Source: a bacterium (GTDB lineage Bacteria; Desulfobacterota; S145-22). Taken from it: 6,497 bases of DNA. Positions 1 to 5,985 of this stretch are shown one piece after another. The position numbers and the translations under genes are program-made. Position 1 is the stretch's first letter. Every line of letters begins with the position of its first letter. A model generated the notes under the pieces. It was given only the letters and a program-made list of their open reading frames with translations. It searched no databases and had not been told where the DNA came from. Location: the NCBI GenBank assembly GCA_027073795.1, contig JALTEW010000361.1, forward strand, positions 1 through 6,497. The letters run 5' to 3'.

Positions 1-557
1 TGGGTGATAAAAAGGGTTGTAAGCCTTAGATCGCGCAAGATGCGTCTAAACTCGAGACGGAGATACTTGGCCGTCTTCACATCCAGGCTGCTGAAAGGCT
101 CGTCTAACAACAGGATATCTGGATGCGGGGCAATGGCCCTGGCCAGCGCAACGCGCTGTTTCTCGCCGCCGCTAAGGTTTACAGGATACCGTCCGGCAAG
201 ATGGGTAATACCCAAAAGTTCCATTACATCACTGCCTTGGCGCTTGATCGTCTCCTTGCCCAACCCCATCCCGCTGAGACCATATACGACGTTTGAAAAA
301 ACCGTCATATGCGGGAAGAGAAACAGGTCCTGGGGAAGATAGCCGATCCGTCTTTCACGTATGGGGACAGACCGGACATCCCTGCCATTTAAAAAGATTT
401 TCCCCTGGTACGGCACCAGGCCGGCAACGGCCTTGATAAGGGTTGTCTTACCGGCGCCCGTCAATCCAACAATAGCGAGTGTTTCCCTATGATGAACCTC
501 AAGGTCAACGGAATTCAAGGCGAAATTTTTAACCGCCTTCAGGACGATTTTAGCCAA
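1..557 (-). CDS. ABC transporter ATP-binding protein, 3' end cut by window edge
   Basis: Cytoplasmic ATPase that would power the importer encoded just upstream. Translating the minus strand from TTG at 557 gives 185 uninterrupted residues. Seen: Walker A GLTGAGKTT (about 31-39), Q-loop LPQD (74-77), signature LSGGEKQR (128-135), Walker B ILLLDEP (148-154), D-loop SSLD (156-159), and FIT at 183-185 followed by CA of the next codon, which fits the H-loop His. Only the short tail after the H-loop is missing. The start is set by AAAGGTGG a few bases upstream; it lies inside the end of the permease gene (8-nt overlap), suggesting translational coupling. The Q-loop stretch PQDLFLFPHMTV and the TGAGKT Walker A recall the CysA/ModC/WtpC/PotA group more than the SsuB/TauB group expected beside this permease. 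The gene is clearly an ABC ATPase; its substrate is not determinable from the sequence. Confidence 0.95.
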   Translation of the reverse strand, partial: MAKIVLKAVKNFALNSVDLEVHHRETLAIVGLTGAGKTTLIKAVAGLVPYQGKIFLNGRDVRSVPIRERRIGYLPQDLFLFPHMTVFSNVVYGLSGMGLGKETIKRQGSDVMELLGITHLAGRYPVNLSGGEKQRVALARAIAPHPDILLLDEPFSSLDVKTAKYLRLEFRRILRDLRLTTLFIT

Positions 558-1320
558 GACGCCACCTTTCCGTCACCCGTTTTTCAAGGAAATAGAAGAA
601 CCGCTCAAAGGAAAAACACATCACCGCCAAGACCATAAGGCAGACAATGATGATGTCCATCCTTATCAAGCTCTCCGCGCGCATCAGCAACGCCCCAATC
701 CCCGTGGGAATGGCCACCATCTCCGCCGCTATAATGACCCTCCATGCCATCCCCGCCTCCAGCCGGAGGCCCGTAAAGATACTCGGCAAGGCCAACGGGA
801 AAAGGATGGTCATTAGAATCCTTCCTTCTCCCTGCCCAAGTGTCCGCGCCACCTGGACATAATTTCTGTCCACGCTCCGAACCCCGCTGGCCGTATTATA
901 AAGAACCGGGAAGAAGGAACAGGTAAAGATAATGGCAATCGGCAGAAGCTCGTTTATCCCAAACCAGATCATGAAGATCGGAAGCCAGCCGAGGGCAGGG
1001 ATCGGATAAATGAGGCTGACAATAGGGGAAAAAGTGCGATTTAAGATATCGTTCCACCCCATCAGCAACCCGCAGGCAAGCCCGGCGATACTGCCTGTAA
1101 TGAAGCCTATCAGCACGCGCATGAGGCTCATGGAGAAGTGATGGATCAGCACCCCGTTTTTTATAAGGGTAAAGGCCTCTACAACCACGCTGGAAAAGGG
1201 GGGGAGCATCTGCCGCGGAACGATATTCAAACGTGCTACAAACTCCCAAAGCCCCAAAAATGCCAAAACCGGTAAAAAACCAAGACCAGAGTTTATCGGG
1301 CCACTCCTGCCTTCATTCAT
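550..1320 (-). CDS. ABC transporter permease, SsuC/TauC/NrtB-like (NitT/TauT type)
   Basis: Inner-membrane channel subunit of a binding-protein-dependent importer, 256 aa, normal length for the family. Hydrophobic segments are visible near residues 14-30, 63-88, 97-118, 124-141, 186-211 and 222-244, giving about six membrane spans. The cytoplasmic EAA-type loop that docks on the ATPase is at about 158-181 (ARTLGQGEGR followed by LFPLALPSI), and the family ending EAGMAWRVIIAAEM follows at 188-201. The ATG start has AGGTGG four bases upstream. It overlaps the end of the solute-binding protein gene by 8 nt (ATGAATGA), and its own end overlaps the ATPase start by 8 nt. The family (BPD_transp_1, taurine/sulfonate/nitrate type) includes transporters for sulfonates, nitrate, thiamine precursors and aromatic acids, so the substrate cannot be called from this subunit. 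Confidence 0.93.
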   Translation of the reverse strand: MNEGRSGPINSGLGFLPVLAFLGLWEFVARLNIVPRQMLPPFSSVVVEAFTLIKNGVLIHHFSMSLMRVLIGFITGSIAGLACGLLMGWNDILNRTFSPIVSLIYPIPALGWLPIFMIWFGINELLPIAIIFTCSFFPVLYNTASGVRSVDRNYVQVARTLGQGEGRILMTILFPLALPSIFTGLRLEAGMAWRVIIAAEMVAIPTGIGALLMRAESLIRMDIIIVCLMVLAVMCFSFERFFYFLEKRVTERWRLG

Positions 1321-2326
1321 GGATCCACCTCAGGTCGAGAATATCATGGGCATCAAAACGCTTGATATATCCCAAATGTGAGACATAGTCTATCTCCTGC
1401 TGCACCATTTTTATGTCTATATCTGTCGTACATTCCATCTGCTTAAACAGCGCCCTTTTTACTGCCCGCGGCGTAATTGTAAGCCCGCGCAGAACATCGG
1501 CTATCTTAAATGGGAAAACCTTTCTCCCAACAACTGTGAGCGCATCTGCGGTAATTCTTGATGCGTCATCGGGGTGCGAGTGAATAAATTCTGTGGCTTT
1601 TTTCGTAATCTTAACTAATTTTCCTACAATTTCCGGGTGCCGTTCTATCAAATCATCTGTTACTACCAAAACACTCCCTTGCATATCAGGCCATAAATCC
1701 CTTGCGCTTGCTAATTCCCTAAAACCTGCTTCAACACCCATTGATGGAAACTGTTCACAACAAAACCCGGCATCAATTTGACCCGCCTTTAAGGCAAATA
1801 AAACCATTGGCGGCGGCATTCTCAAGGCCTTTCTCGCCAGCTTCTTTGCATCGAGATGATATTTATCAATCATTTTATGCATCACGGCATCCGTTGGACT
1901 TCCTTCCCTGGGACATGCAATTCTCACGTCATCACGCATTAAATCTTGAACTGTTTTTACTCTTTCCCGGTTTACAATAAGACCATAGCCGTATCTATGC
2001 GTACCACAGACAATCTTTATCCTTACGCCGCCATTCGCATAGGCGACAATAGCGGGGATTGCACATATATAAGCCGCATCAATACCCCCTTTTGACAGGG
2101 CGCCGGCAAGCGCCATGCCCGTTATATAGTTATCAAATGTCGATACATTTAAACCCTCTTTCTTAAACCATCCCTTTTCCCGGGCAATATGCGCGCAGGC
2201 CGCATGGGAGACAAACTCCACCGCCATGGAAATCTTCCTGCCCCCGGCCGTTGAAATACCAACCCTGCAAAAAGTGATGAAAAATACAAGGCATAATACC
2301 ACCCATTTTTTAAGCATGTTTGTCAC
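1313..2326 (-). CDS. NMT1/SsuA-like periplasmic solute-binding protein of an ABC importer
   Basis: Exported binding protein, 337 aa, that would deliver substrate to the adjacent permease. The N-terminus has a basic stretch (LKK), a hydrophobic core at about residues 8-20, and a plausible Sec cleavage after STA (about 25-27). There is no lipobox, because the Cys at 20 sits in ITFC. The mature part has NMT1/SsuA-like landmarks: an opening beta strand (KISMAVEFVSHAA), AREKGWFKKEGLNV at 48-61, G-rich turns at 67-84, VQDLMRDDVRIACP at 126-139, and DLIERHPEIVGKLVK at 225-239. FCCEQFP at 188-194 contains an unusual Cys pair. The frame opens with GTG at 2326, overlapping the regulator stop by 4 nt (GTGA). 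ATG at 2317 is also plausible, since GGGAGG lies nine bases before it and abuts the GTG; that start gives 334 aa. The ligand is unknown; the PadR gene upstream may hint at an aromatic or phenolic compound (inference). Confidence 0.9.
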   Translation of the reverse strand: MTNMLKKWVVLCLVFFITFCRVGISTAGGRKISMAVEFVSHAACAHIAREKGWFKKEGLNVSTFDNYITGMALAGALSKGGIDAAYICAIPAIVAYANGGVRIKIVCGTHRYGYGLIVNRERVKTVQDLMRDDVRIACPREGSPTDAVMHKMIDKYHLDAKKLARKALRMPPPMVLFALKAGQIDAGFCCEQFPSMGVEAGFRELASARDLWPDMQGSVLVVTDDLIERHPEIVGKLVKITKKATEFIHSHPDDASRITADALTVVGRKVFPFKIADVLRGLTITPRAVKRALFKQMECTTDIDIKMVQQEIDYVSHLGYIKRFDAHDILDLRWIHE

Positions 2327-2835
2327 CCTCCCAAAACTCCCCTACAGTTCTCAAGCCAGCGGATTGTCGCGTCTATCATGGTATTCCGATACAATTTAAC
2401 CAGGCTCTCAAACGATTCTCCATTCTCACTCTTCATTTCACTCAATCTGTTCTTGCGCTTTACGCAAACATTTATCTGCGCATTGACCAATGCCTCGCCC
2501 ATATCCAGATGTAACTTGTGAATCATGTAAAGCTTTGCCAGAAACTCCATCCGGATGTTCCTGATTTTCTCAGAGGGACGACACACCCATTCAAGAAATG
2601 CCGCACGTCCCTTCTCGGTCACGGTGTATACCCGTTTCCCCGGCCGGTTTTCCTGAACCATCAAAGATGATCGAATCATCCCCTCGCCTTCGAGGCGTTT
2701 GAGAAGGTTATAAAGCTGACTCATGGGGATAGACCATATCTGCAAGAGTTCCGACCGGTGGATTTCGTACCCGTGCTTTGCCCCTTCCATCAGCAGTCCG
2801 AGGACGACATAGGCCTGGGGAGTTGCGCCTTTCAA
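2323..2835 (-). CDS. PadR-family transcriptional regulator
   Basis: DNA-binding regulator of 170 aa, first gene of the importer operon. The N-terminal PadR winged helix spans about residues 8-85: YVVLGLLMEG, then HGYEIH, a recognition region with MSQLYNLLKRLEGEGMI (38-54), and the wing RPGKRVYTVTEKGRAAFLEWV (64-84). The remainder, about 93-166, is a helical Vir-like dimerisation segment, the usual arrangement for the longer PadR subfamily. The start is TTG at 2835, supported by GGAGGT three bases upstream; no other start fits the motif onset. The stop overlaps the GTG of the binding-protein gene by 4 nt, so regulator and transporter are very likely cotranscribed. PadR proteins generally repress in the absence of a small ligand. 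A perfect inverted repeat 18 bases before the start is the likely autoregulatory site. Family assignment is firm; ligand unknown. Confidence 0.93.
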   Translation of the reverse strand: MKGATPQAYVVLGLLMEGAKHGYEIHRSELLQIWSIPMSQLYNLLKRLEGEGMIRSSLMVQENRPGKRVYTVTEKGRAAFLEWVCRPSEKIRNIRMEFLAKLYMIHKLHLDMGEALVNAQINVCVKRKNRLSEMKSENGESFESLVKLYRNTMIDATIRWLENCRGVLGG

Positions 2836-2853
2836 TTTACCTCCAACATAGAA

Positions 2854-2870
2854 TATTCCATAGTGGAATA
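2854..2870. promoter_or_regulatory. Candidate PadR operator, perfect 7-3-7 inverted repeat
   Basis: TATTCCA, a three-base spacer TAG, then TGGAATA form a perfect dyad. It lies 18 bases before the TTG start of the PadR gene and covers the predicted -10 hexamer of its promoter. Position and symmetry are seen directly. Binding by the adjacent PadR protein is inferred from the common autoregulation of this family. Confidence 0.6.
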
Positions 2871-2893
2871 ATAAAACAAATTCCTTTTGTCAA
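2865..2893 (-). promoter_or_regulatory. Predicted sigma70 promoter of the PadR-importer operon
   Basis: On the minus strand a perfect -35 TTGACA (2893-2888) is followed after 17 bases by TATTCC (2870-2865), a weak -10. A better hexamer TATTAT lies only 14 bases from the -35, which is too close. The -10 falls within the right arm of the inverted repeat at 2854-2870, so a bound repressor would block polymerase. It is the only recognisable promoter ahead of the four-gene unit. Confidence 0.5.
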
Positions 2894-2926
2894 GAAAATT
2901 CTTAATAGAGTTTCAAGATCACATGA

Positions 2927-2974
2927 GCTAAAGTGCCTCTTCACTCCTGAAAATGAGTGAAAGGGCTAAAGTGC
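2927..2974. repeat. 10-bp direct repeats flanking a small hairpin
   Basis: GCTAAAGTGC occurs at 2927-2936 and again at 2965-2974. Between them TTCACTC and GAGTGAA (2940-2946 and 2955-2961) form a 7-bp stem with an 8-base loop. The block lies downstream of the universal stress protein gene. Neither strand has a T-run after the stem, so it does not look like an intrinsic terminator. It may be a transcript-end structure or a chance arrangement. Confidence 0.4.
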
Positions 2975-2999
2975 AGGCTGGTGAAATTATTTTATTTAC

Positions 3000-3419
3000 T
3001 TAACGAGCCACAAGAACAGGACAGGGCGCGTGTTGAAGAACCTTCTGGCTGACACTCCCTAGCATCAGCCCCGTAAGGGTTCCCAGCCCACGCGCGCCTA
3101 AAACGATGAGGTCCGCCTTACGCGCCTCTGCCACATGAAGAATAGCCTCGGCCGTGGGGCCCTCGAGAAGCTCTGTTTCAACTTCAAGGCCATACGAGTT
3201 CAGTTCCTCAACAGTTTCGTCAAGTATTTTCTGACCGTTGGCGATGCGGTGGGTCGCGATACTGCTGTATTCCTTGAACCCCAGAAAATCCGACAAACTT
3301 GGATAGGCGTGAACCACAAACAGTTTTGCTTTATGAATTCTGGCGAGGTCCCGGGCAATAACCTGTGCCCTTTGTGCGTGCTCAGACCCGTCGGTTGCAA
3401 AGACGATTCGTTCAAACAT
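3000..3419 (-). CDS. Universal stress protein, UspA family, ATP-binding type
   Basis: Small cytoplasmic stress-associated protein, 139 aa, the typical length of a single-domain UspA protein. The domain begins at the first residues (FERIVFATDGSEHAQRA, 2-18) and ends with the usual CPVLVAR. The nucleotide-binding pattern G-2X-G-9X-G-S is intact: G108, G111, G121, S122 in GARGLGTLTGLMLGSVS. This predicts an ATP-binding member rather than the UspA type that lacks nucleotide. The ATG at 3419 is chosen because AAGGGGGGAAG directly precedes it and the family domain starts there. The same frame stays open to 3569, but those 50 extra residues have no family character and cover the promoter region. It is divergent from the MgtC-like gene and separated from the PadR gene by about 165 bp, so it is probably monocistronic. 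Its specific partner or stress is unknown. Confidence 0.93.
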   Translation of the reverse strand: MFERIVFATDGSEHAQRAQVIARDLARIHKAKLFVVHAYPSLSDFLGFKEYSSIATHRIANGQKILDETVEELNSYGLEVETELLEGPTAEAILHVAEARKADLIVLGARGLGTLTGLMLGSVSQKVLQHAPCPVLVAR

Positions 3420-3453
3420 CTTCCCCCCTTGGCAGACATACGTGACTAAGCAG

Positions 3454-3462
3454 TTTATATCA
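3454..3462 (-). promoter_or_regulatory. Possible extended -10 promoter for the universal stress protein gene
   Basis: On the minus strand TGA followed by TATAAA (3462-3454) matches an extended -10 element, about 35 bases before the ATG at 3419. No good -35 lies 17 bases upstream, as expected for some extended -10 promoters. An alternative is TTGACT (3519-3514) with TAGACT 16 bases on, which is weaker. Confidence 0.35.
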
Positions 3463-3562
3463 TCTTGTGGCCATCGATATTCCTGCTTACAGTCTACATC
3501 GATTGTGGCGGAAGTCAAATCATCTTTGGCCCTAAGCCTTTTGCCCAATGCCATGACTCTTT

Positions 3563-3591
3563 TTGACATTTCCTGACCACCGAGTTATAAA
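3563..3591 (+). promoter_or_regulatory. Strong sigma70-type promoter for the MgtC/DUF4010-like gene
   Basis: TTGACA at 3563-3568, a 17-base spacer, then TATAAA at 3586-3591: 11 of 12 consensus positions with ideal spacing. Initiation near 3598 would leave a leader of about 58 nt before the ATG at 3656, enough to contain the small upstream ORF. Confidence 0.7.
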
Positions 3592-3636
3592 ATTTGAATA
3601 TGACGGCCGAATGCAAGGTAGGAGGAATACACGACA

Positions 3637-3687
3637 ATGCGAGGAATAATGACGCATGATGGCATTGATAAAACACCTTCCCCTTGA
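3637..3687 (+). CDS. Possible 16-aa upstream ORF overlapping the start of the membrane protein gene
   Basis: AGGAGG at 3620-3625 is the best ribosome binding site in this leader and lies 11 bases before ATG at 3637, too far from the main start at 3656 to serve it. The frame reads MRGIMTHDGIDKTPSP and ends at TGA 3685-3687, 29 bases inside the main gene in another frame. A second internal ATG at 3649 follows GAGGA. Translation could couple to, or compete with, initiation at 3656. No sequence family is recognisable and it may be non-functional. Confidence 0.3.
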   Translation: MRGIMTHDGIDKTPSP

Positions 3688-4936
3688 CCTCATCAATTTT
3701 TTAATTGTTACCCTCTTCTCCCTTCTGATAGGACTTGAGCAAAGACGTCACCATATAGATGAAAGTGAGAATGAAAAGGTAGAATTTCTTTTCGGGACAG
3801 ACAGGACTTTTACGCTCATAGGTATTTTTGGATACATTCTCTATATCATTTCGCCCCGCTCCCTTATTCCGTTTATAATCGGCATCGTTATCCTCTCCAT
3901 TTTGCTGGGCATTTATTACTTAAGCAAGATCAGGCTTCGCAAACACTTTGGGCTCACGTCCATTATCATCGCCCTGATTACCTATTGCTTGACCCCGCTC
4001 ATTTATCTGGAACCACACTGGCTTGTGATGTTAGTTGTGGTCACCATCCTTATTTTTGTGGAAATCAAGGAAAACCTCTTTATCATCTCGCAGAAATTTG
4101 GCAGGGATGAGTTTACCACCCTGGCCAAGTTTATCATTATTACAGGGGTCATCCTGCCACTTCTGCCCCATCACCCCATCTCCAGTCTGATTAACATCTC
4201 GCCCTATCAGTTCTGGCTCGCGATCGTGGCTGTTTCAGCGATTTCCTACTTTAGCTACCTGCTAAAAAAGTTTGTGTTCCCTAACGCGGGAACCATTGTA
4301 ACCTCCCTGTTAGGTGGCCTTTACAGCAGCACGGCAACAACGCTAATCCTTGCCCGGAAAAGCAGGGAGGGGAATGAACTGGTTAAAACACCCGCCGCGA
4401 TTATCAGTGCTACAGGCGTTATGTATGTTAGAGTCCTTATCCTTGCCTTCCTCTTCAATAAATTGGTCGCTCTGAGGCTGTCGGTTTACTTTATGATTCT
4501 GATTTTACTGAGCGCCATCCTGAGTTTTTCTTTCCTGAAAGGTAAACATCCCCTGAAAAACAACCGGGAAGATGCCAGCCACAGAAACCCACTCGAATTT
4601 AAAACGGCCCTTATCTTTGGCGGACTATTCGCTTTTTTTGCGGTTATTACAAACCTCATCGTCTCAAACTATGGAAACCGGGGAGTTGGTTTTCTCTCAC
4701 TCGTCGTGGGTGTCACGGACATCGATCCGTACATTCTCAACCTCTTTCAGGGCGGTGTTGCAAAGATCAGCATCAATACCATCGTCATAGCAACCTTGGT
4801 GGCTACGGCAAGCAACAACCTCATGAAATTAATTTACGTATTTTCCCTTGGGCATCCCGGTATCAGGAAAAAGGTCACCCTTGGATTCAGCCTTCTTATT
4901 ATCGTTAGTATCGGCTTTGCGGTTTATCTCTTCTAA
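3656..4936 (+). CDS. MgtC/SapB-type integral membrane protein with DUF4010 domain
   Basis: Polytopic inner-membrane protein of 426 aa with about 13-14 hydrophobic spans. The N-terminal part resembles MgtC/SapB: LIVTLFSLLIGLEQRR (16-31) followed by GTDRTFTLIGIFGY (47-60). The C-terminal half carries DUF4010 features: SLLGGLYSSTATTLILARK (217-235), VVGVTDIDPYILNLFQGG (350-367) and SNNLMKLIYVFSLG (386-399). The only marked soluble loop is about 295-313 (charged, HPLKNNREDASHRN). The start is bounded by an in-frame TGA at 3650-3652, leaving ATG 3656 or the adjacent ATG 3659; GAGGA at 3641-3645 precedes both. A strong promoter lies about 65 bases upstream, and a probable terminator sits about 90 bases after the stop, so it is likely a single-gene unit. 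MgtC homologues are linked to magnesium limitation and membrane-ATPase control in pathogens, but transport activity of this fused form is unproven. Confidence 0.87.
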   Translation: MMALIKHLPLDLINFLIVTLFSLLIGLEQRRHHIDESENEKVEFLFGTDRTFTLIGIFGYILYIISPRSLIPFIIGIVILSILLGIYYLSKIRLRKHFGLTSIIIALITYCLTPLIYLEPHWLVMLVVVTILIFVEIKENLFIISQKFGRDEFTTLAKFIIITGVILPLLPHHPISSLINISPYQFWLAIVAVSAISYFSYLLKKFVFPNAGTIVTSLLGGLYSSTATTLILARKSREGNELVKTPAAIISATGVMYVRVLILAFLFNKLVALRLSVYFMILILLSAILSFSFLKGKHPLKNNREDASHRNPLEFKTALIFGGLFAFFAVITNLIVSNYGNRGVGFLSLVVGVTDIDPYILNLFQGGVAKISINTIVIATLVATASNNLMKLIYVFSLGHPGIRKKVTLGFSLLIIVSIGFAVYLF

Positions 4937-5025
4937 CCGGCCATCAATTCTACCCGTTTATACATGATCCACTTGAGAAAAGATTGGACGGCGATACAAA
5001 AAGGTTCAGATTCAAGGCATGCAAT

Positions 5026-5063
5026 TCTTAGCCTGAAGGGGCGTTTAAGATTTTTATTTTTTT
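5026..5063 (+). terminator. Probable intrinsic terminator after the MgtC/DUF4010-like gene
   Basis: TCTTA-GCC (5026-5033) can pair with GGC and TAAGA (5040-5042, 5046-5050), with a three-base bulge and a six-base loop. A T-rich run follows at 5051-5063 (12 T in 13). The stem is modest, but the T-tract and position about 90 bases past the stop codon fit termination on the plus strand. Confidence 0.45.
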
Positions 5064-5134
5064 GCTTCAGTGTTCAACCTTGTACCTTGAGCCCTCACAA
5101 GGCTGTTACACATGCTTTCAGATTAGAAACCCCA

Positions 5135-5162
5135 TTGACTTAACCGCTAAAAGGTCTAAAAG
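5135..5162 (+). promoter_or_regulatory. Weak candidate promoter for the histidine phosphatase gene
   Basis: TTGACT at 5135-5140, 16 bases, then TAAAAG at 5157-5162. The -35 is good and the -10 poor (4 of 6). It lies about 45 bases before the ATG at 5206 and downstream of the predicted terminator, where a new promoter would be needed. Confidence 0.3.
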
Positions 5163-5205
5163 TGAGCAAAAAGGTTCTAATAAAGATAGCGAGCTGGAGG
5201 AAACC

Positions 5206-5838
5206 ATGAACCTCTACATCATTCGCCATGGCCAAACCGCGTGGAACAAGGAAGAGGTGTTCAGGGGAACCAGAGACATTCCCCTGAACGAGGTGGGCCT
5301 GAAAGAAGCCGATGCGCTGGGCACTTATCTGAGGGATACTCCTTTCGATGCCATCTATACCAGCCCGCTCTCCCGCGCCACGCAGACAGCAGACGCCGTC
5401 GCCGGGACAGCACATGTAACCCCCGTGATTGAGCCCAACCTGATGGACTTGAATTTCGGCACGTGGCAGGGGATGCCCCATGAGAAGGTCAGGAAAAAAT
5501 TCCCGGATCTCTACAAAACTTGGATACTTTTCCCGGAGAAAGCCCAATTTCCCGAAGGGGAATCTCTTCGGGATGTAGGATCTCGCGTGGATACCCTCCT
5601 TAAAAGGCTTTTAGAAAAACACCCCAACCAAACCGTCGCCCTTTTCAGCCACAGGGTCGTCTGCAAGGTTATCCTGTGCCGGCTTTTGGGCCTTGGCTTG
5701 GATCATTTCTGGCAGATTCAGCAATCCACCGCGTGTCTGAACCGCTTTCACTATCACAAAGGAACCTGGTTCTGCGATCTCATTAACAGCCAGTGTCACC
5801 TTGAATCCCTTAAAGGACGCACCACGGTGGACTTTTAG
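5206..5838 (+). CDS. Histidine phosphatase family protein (phosphoglycerate-mutase-like)
   Basis: Cytoplasmic phosphatase or mutase of 210 aa using a phosphohistidine intermediate. The catalytic motif RHGQT is at residues 7-11 (H8 the nucleophile). Other phosphate-pocket residues are R20 in VFRGTRDIPLN, R57 in SPLSRATQTA, and the second His H149 in LFSHRVVCK. The acid position, usually Glu in this clan, appears as D81 in LMDLNFGTWQG, and the residue after H149 is Arg rather than the common Gly. The ATG at 5206 is fixed by GGAGG five bases upstream and by the RHG motif lying at once behind it; a longer in-frame reading from 5062 adds 48 residues without family character. Relatives include cofactor-dependent phosphoglycerate mutase, alpha-ribazole phosphatase (CobC) and broad phosphatases. 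The length favours a small phosphatase, but no cobalamin genes are nearby to support CobC. Confidence 0.9.
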   Translation: MNLYIIRHGQTAWNKEEVFRGTRDIPLNEVGLKEADALGTYLRDTPFDAIYTSPLSRATQTADAVAGTAHVTPVIEPNLMDLNFGTWQGMPHEKVRKKFPDLYKTWILFPEKAQFPEGESLRDVGSRVDTLLKRLLEKHPNQTVALFSHRVVCKVILCRLLGLGLDHFWQIQQSTACLNRFHYHKGTWFCDLINSQCHLESLKGRTTVDF

Positions 5839-5850
5839 ACTTCCACAGGA

Positions 5851-5883
5851 CCAGGCTTTTCTTGAGAGTCTCGATTAGCCTGG
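5851..5883. repeat. Inverted repeat 3' of the histidine phosphatase gene
   Basis: CCAGGCT (5851-5857) and AGCCTGG (5877-5883) form a perfect 7-bp stem with a 19-base loop, beginning 13 bases after the stop codon. It lacks a following T-tract, so it may be a transcript-stabilising or Rho-dependent end structure rather than an intrinsic terminator. Confidence 0.4.
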
Positions 5884-5957
5884 CCGACCGCCTAAAACGC
5901 CCCGGTATCCTTGCTATCTGGCGCGTTTCGTGTAAGATAAGCTTGCGGAAGGTTAGA

Positions 5958-5985
5958 TTGACTTCAGTTGTGCCATGGTTATTTT
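5958..5985 (+). promoter_or_regulatory. Candidate promoter for the HtrA-type protease gene
   Basis: TTGACT at 5958-5963 and TATTTT at 5980-5985, separated by 16 bases. The -35 matches 5 of 6 and the -10 matches 4 of 6. Initiation near 5992 leaves a leader of about 27 nt that contains the AAAGGAGG ribosome binding site. An envelope-stress sigma factor could use a different element; none was recognised. Confidence 0.4.

Noticed and set aside
4..342. 112-codon plus-strand reading frame opposite the ABC ATPase
   Set aside because: It is antisense to fully conserved ATPase motifs and has no recognisable domain; it is a mirror of the real gene.
3420..3569. N-terminal extension of the universal stress protein up to 3569
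   Set aside because: The 50 extra residues show no UspA features, the conserved domain begins at the ATG at 3419, and AAGGGGGGAAG sits directly before that ATG.
5078..5102. CCTTGT / ACAAGG inverted repeat as a riboswitch or leader structure
   Set aside because: Only a 6-bp stem with a 13-base loop and no conserved riboswitch core; it could arise by chance.
5062..5205. N-terminal extension of the histidine phosphatase from 5062
   Set aside because: The start at 5062 lies in the T-tract of the terminator, and the added 48 residues are not family-like. GGAGG followed five bases later by ATG 5206 places RHG at the expected position.
5140..5547. 135-codon minus-strand reading frame opposite the histidine phosphatase
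   Set aside because: The plus strand here encodes the conserved RHG, SPLSRA and FGTWQG motifs. The antisense frame has no ribosome binding site of note and no family character.
5895..5928. AAACGC / GCGTTT inverted repeat as a terminator before the protease gene
   Set aside because: The arms are 22 bases apart, the stem is only 6 bp and no T-run follows on either strand.
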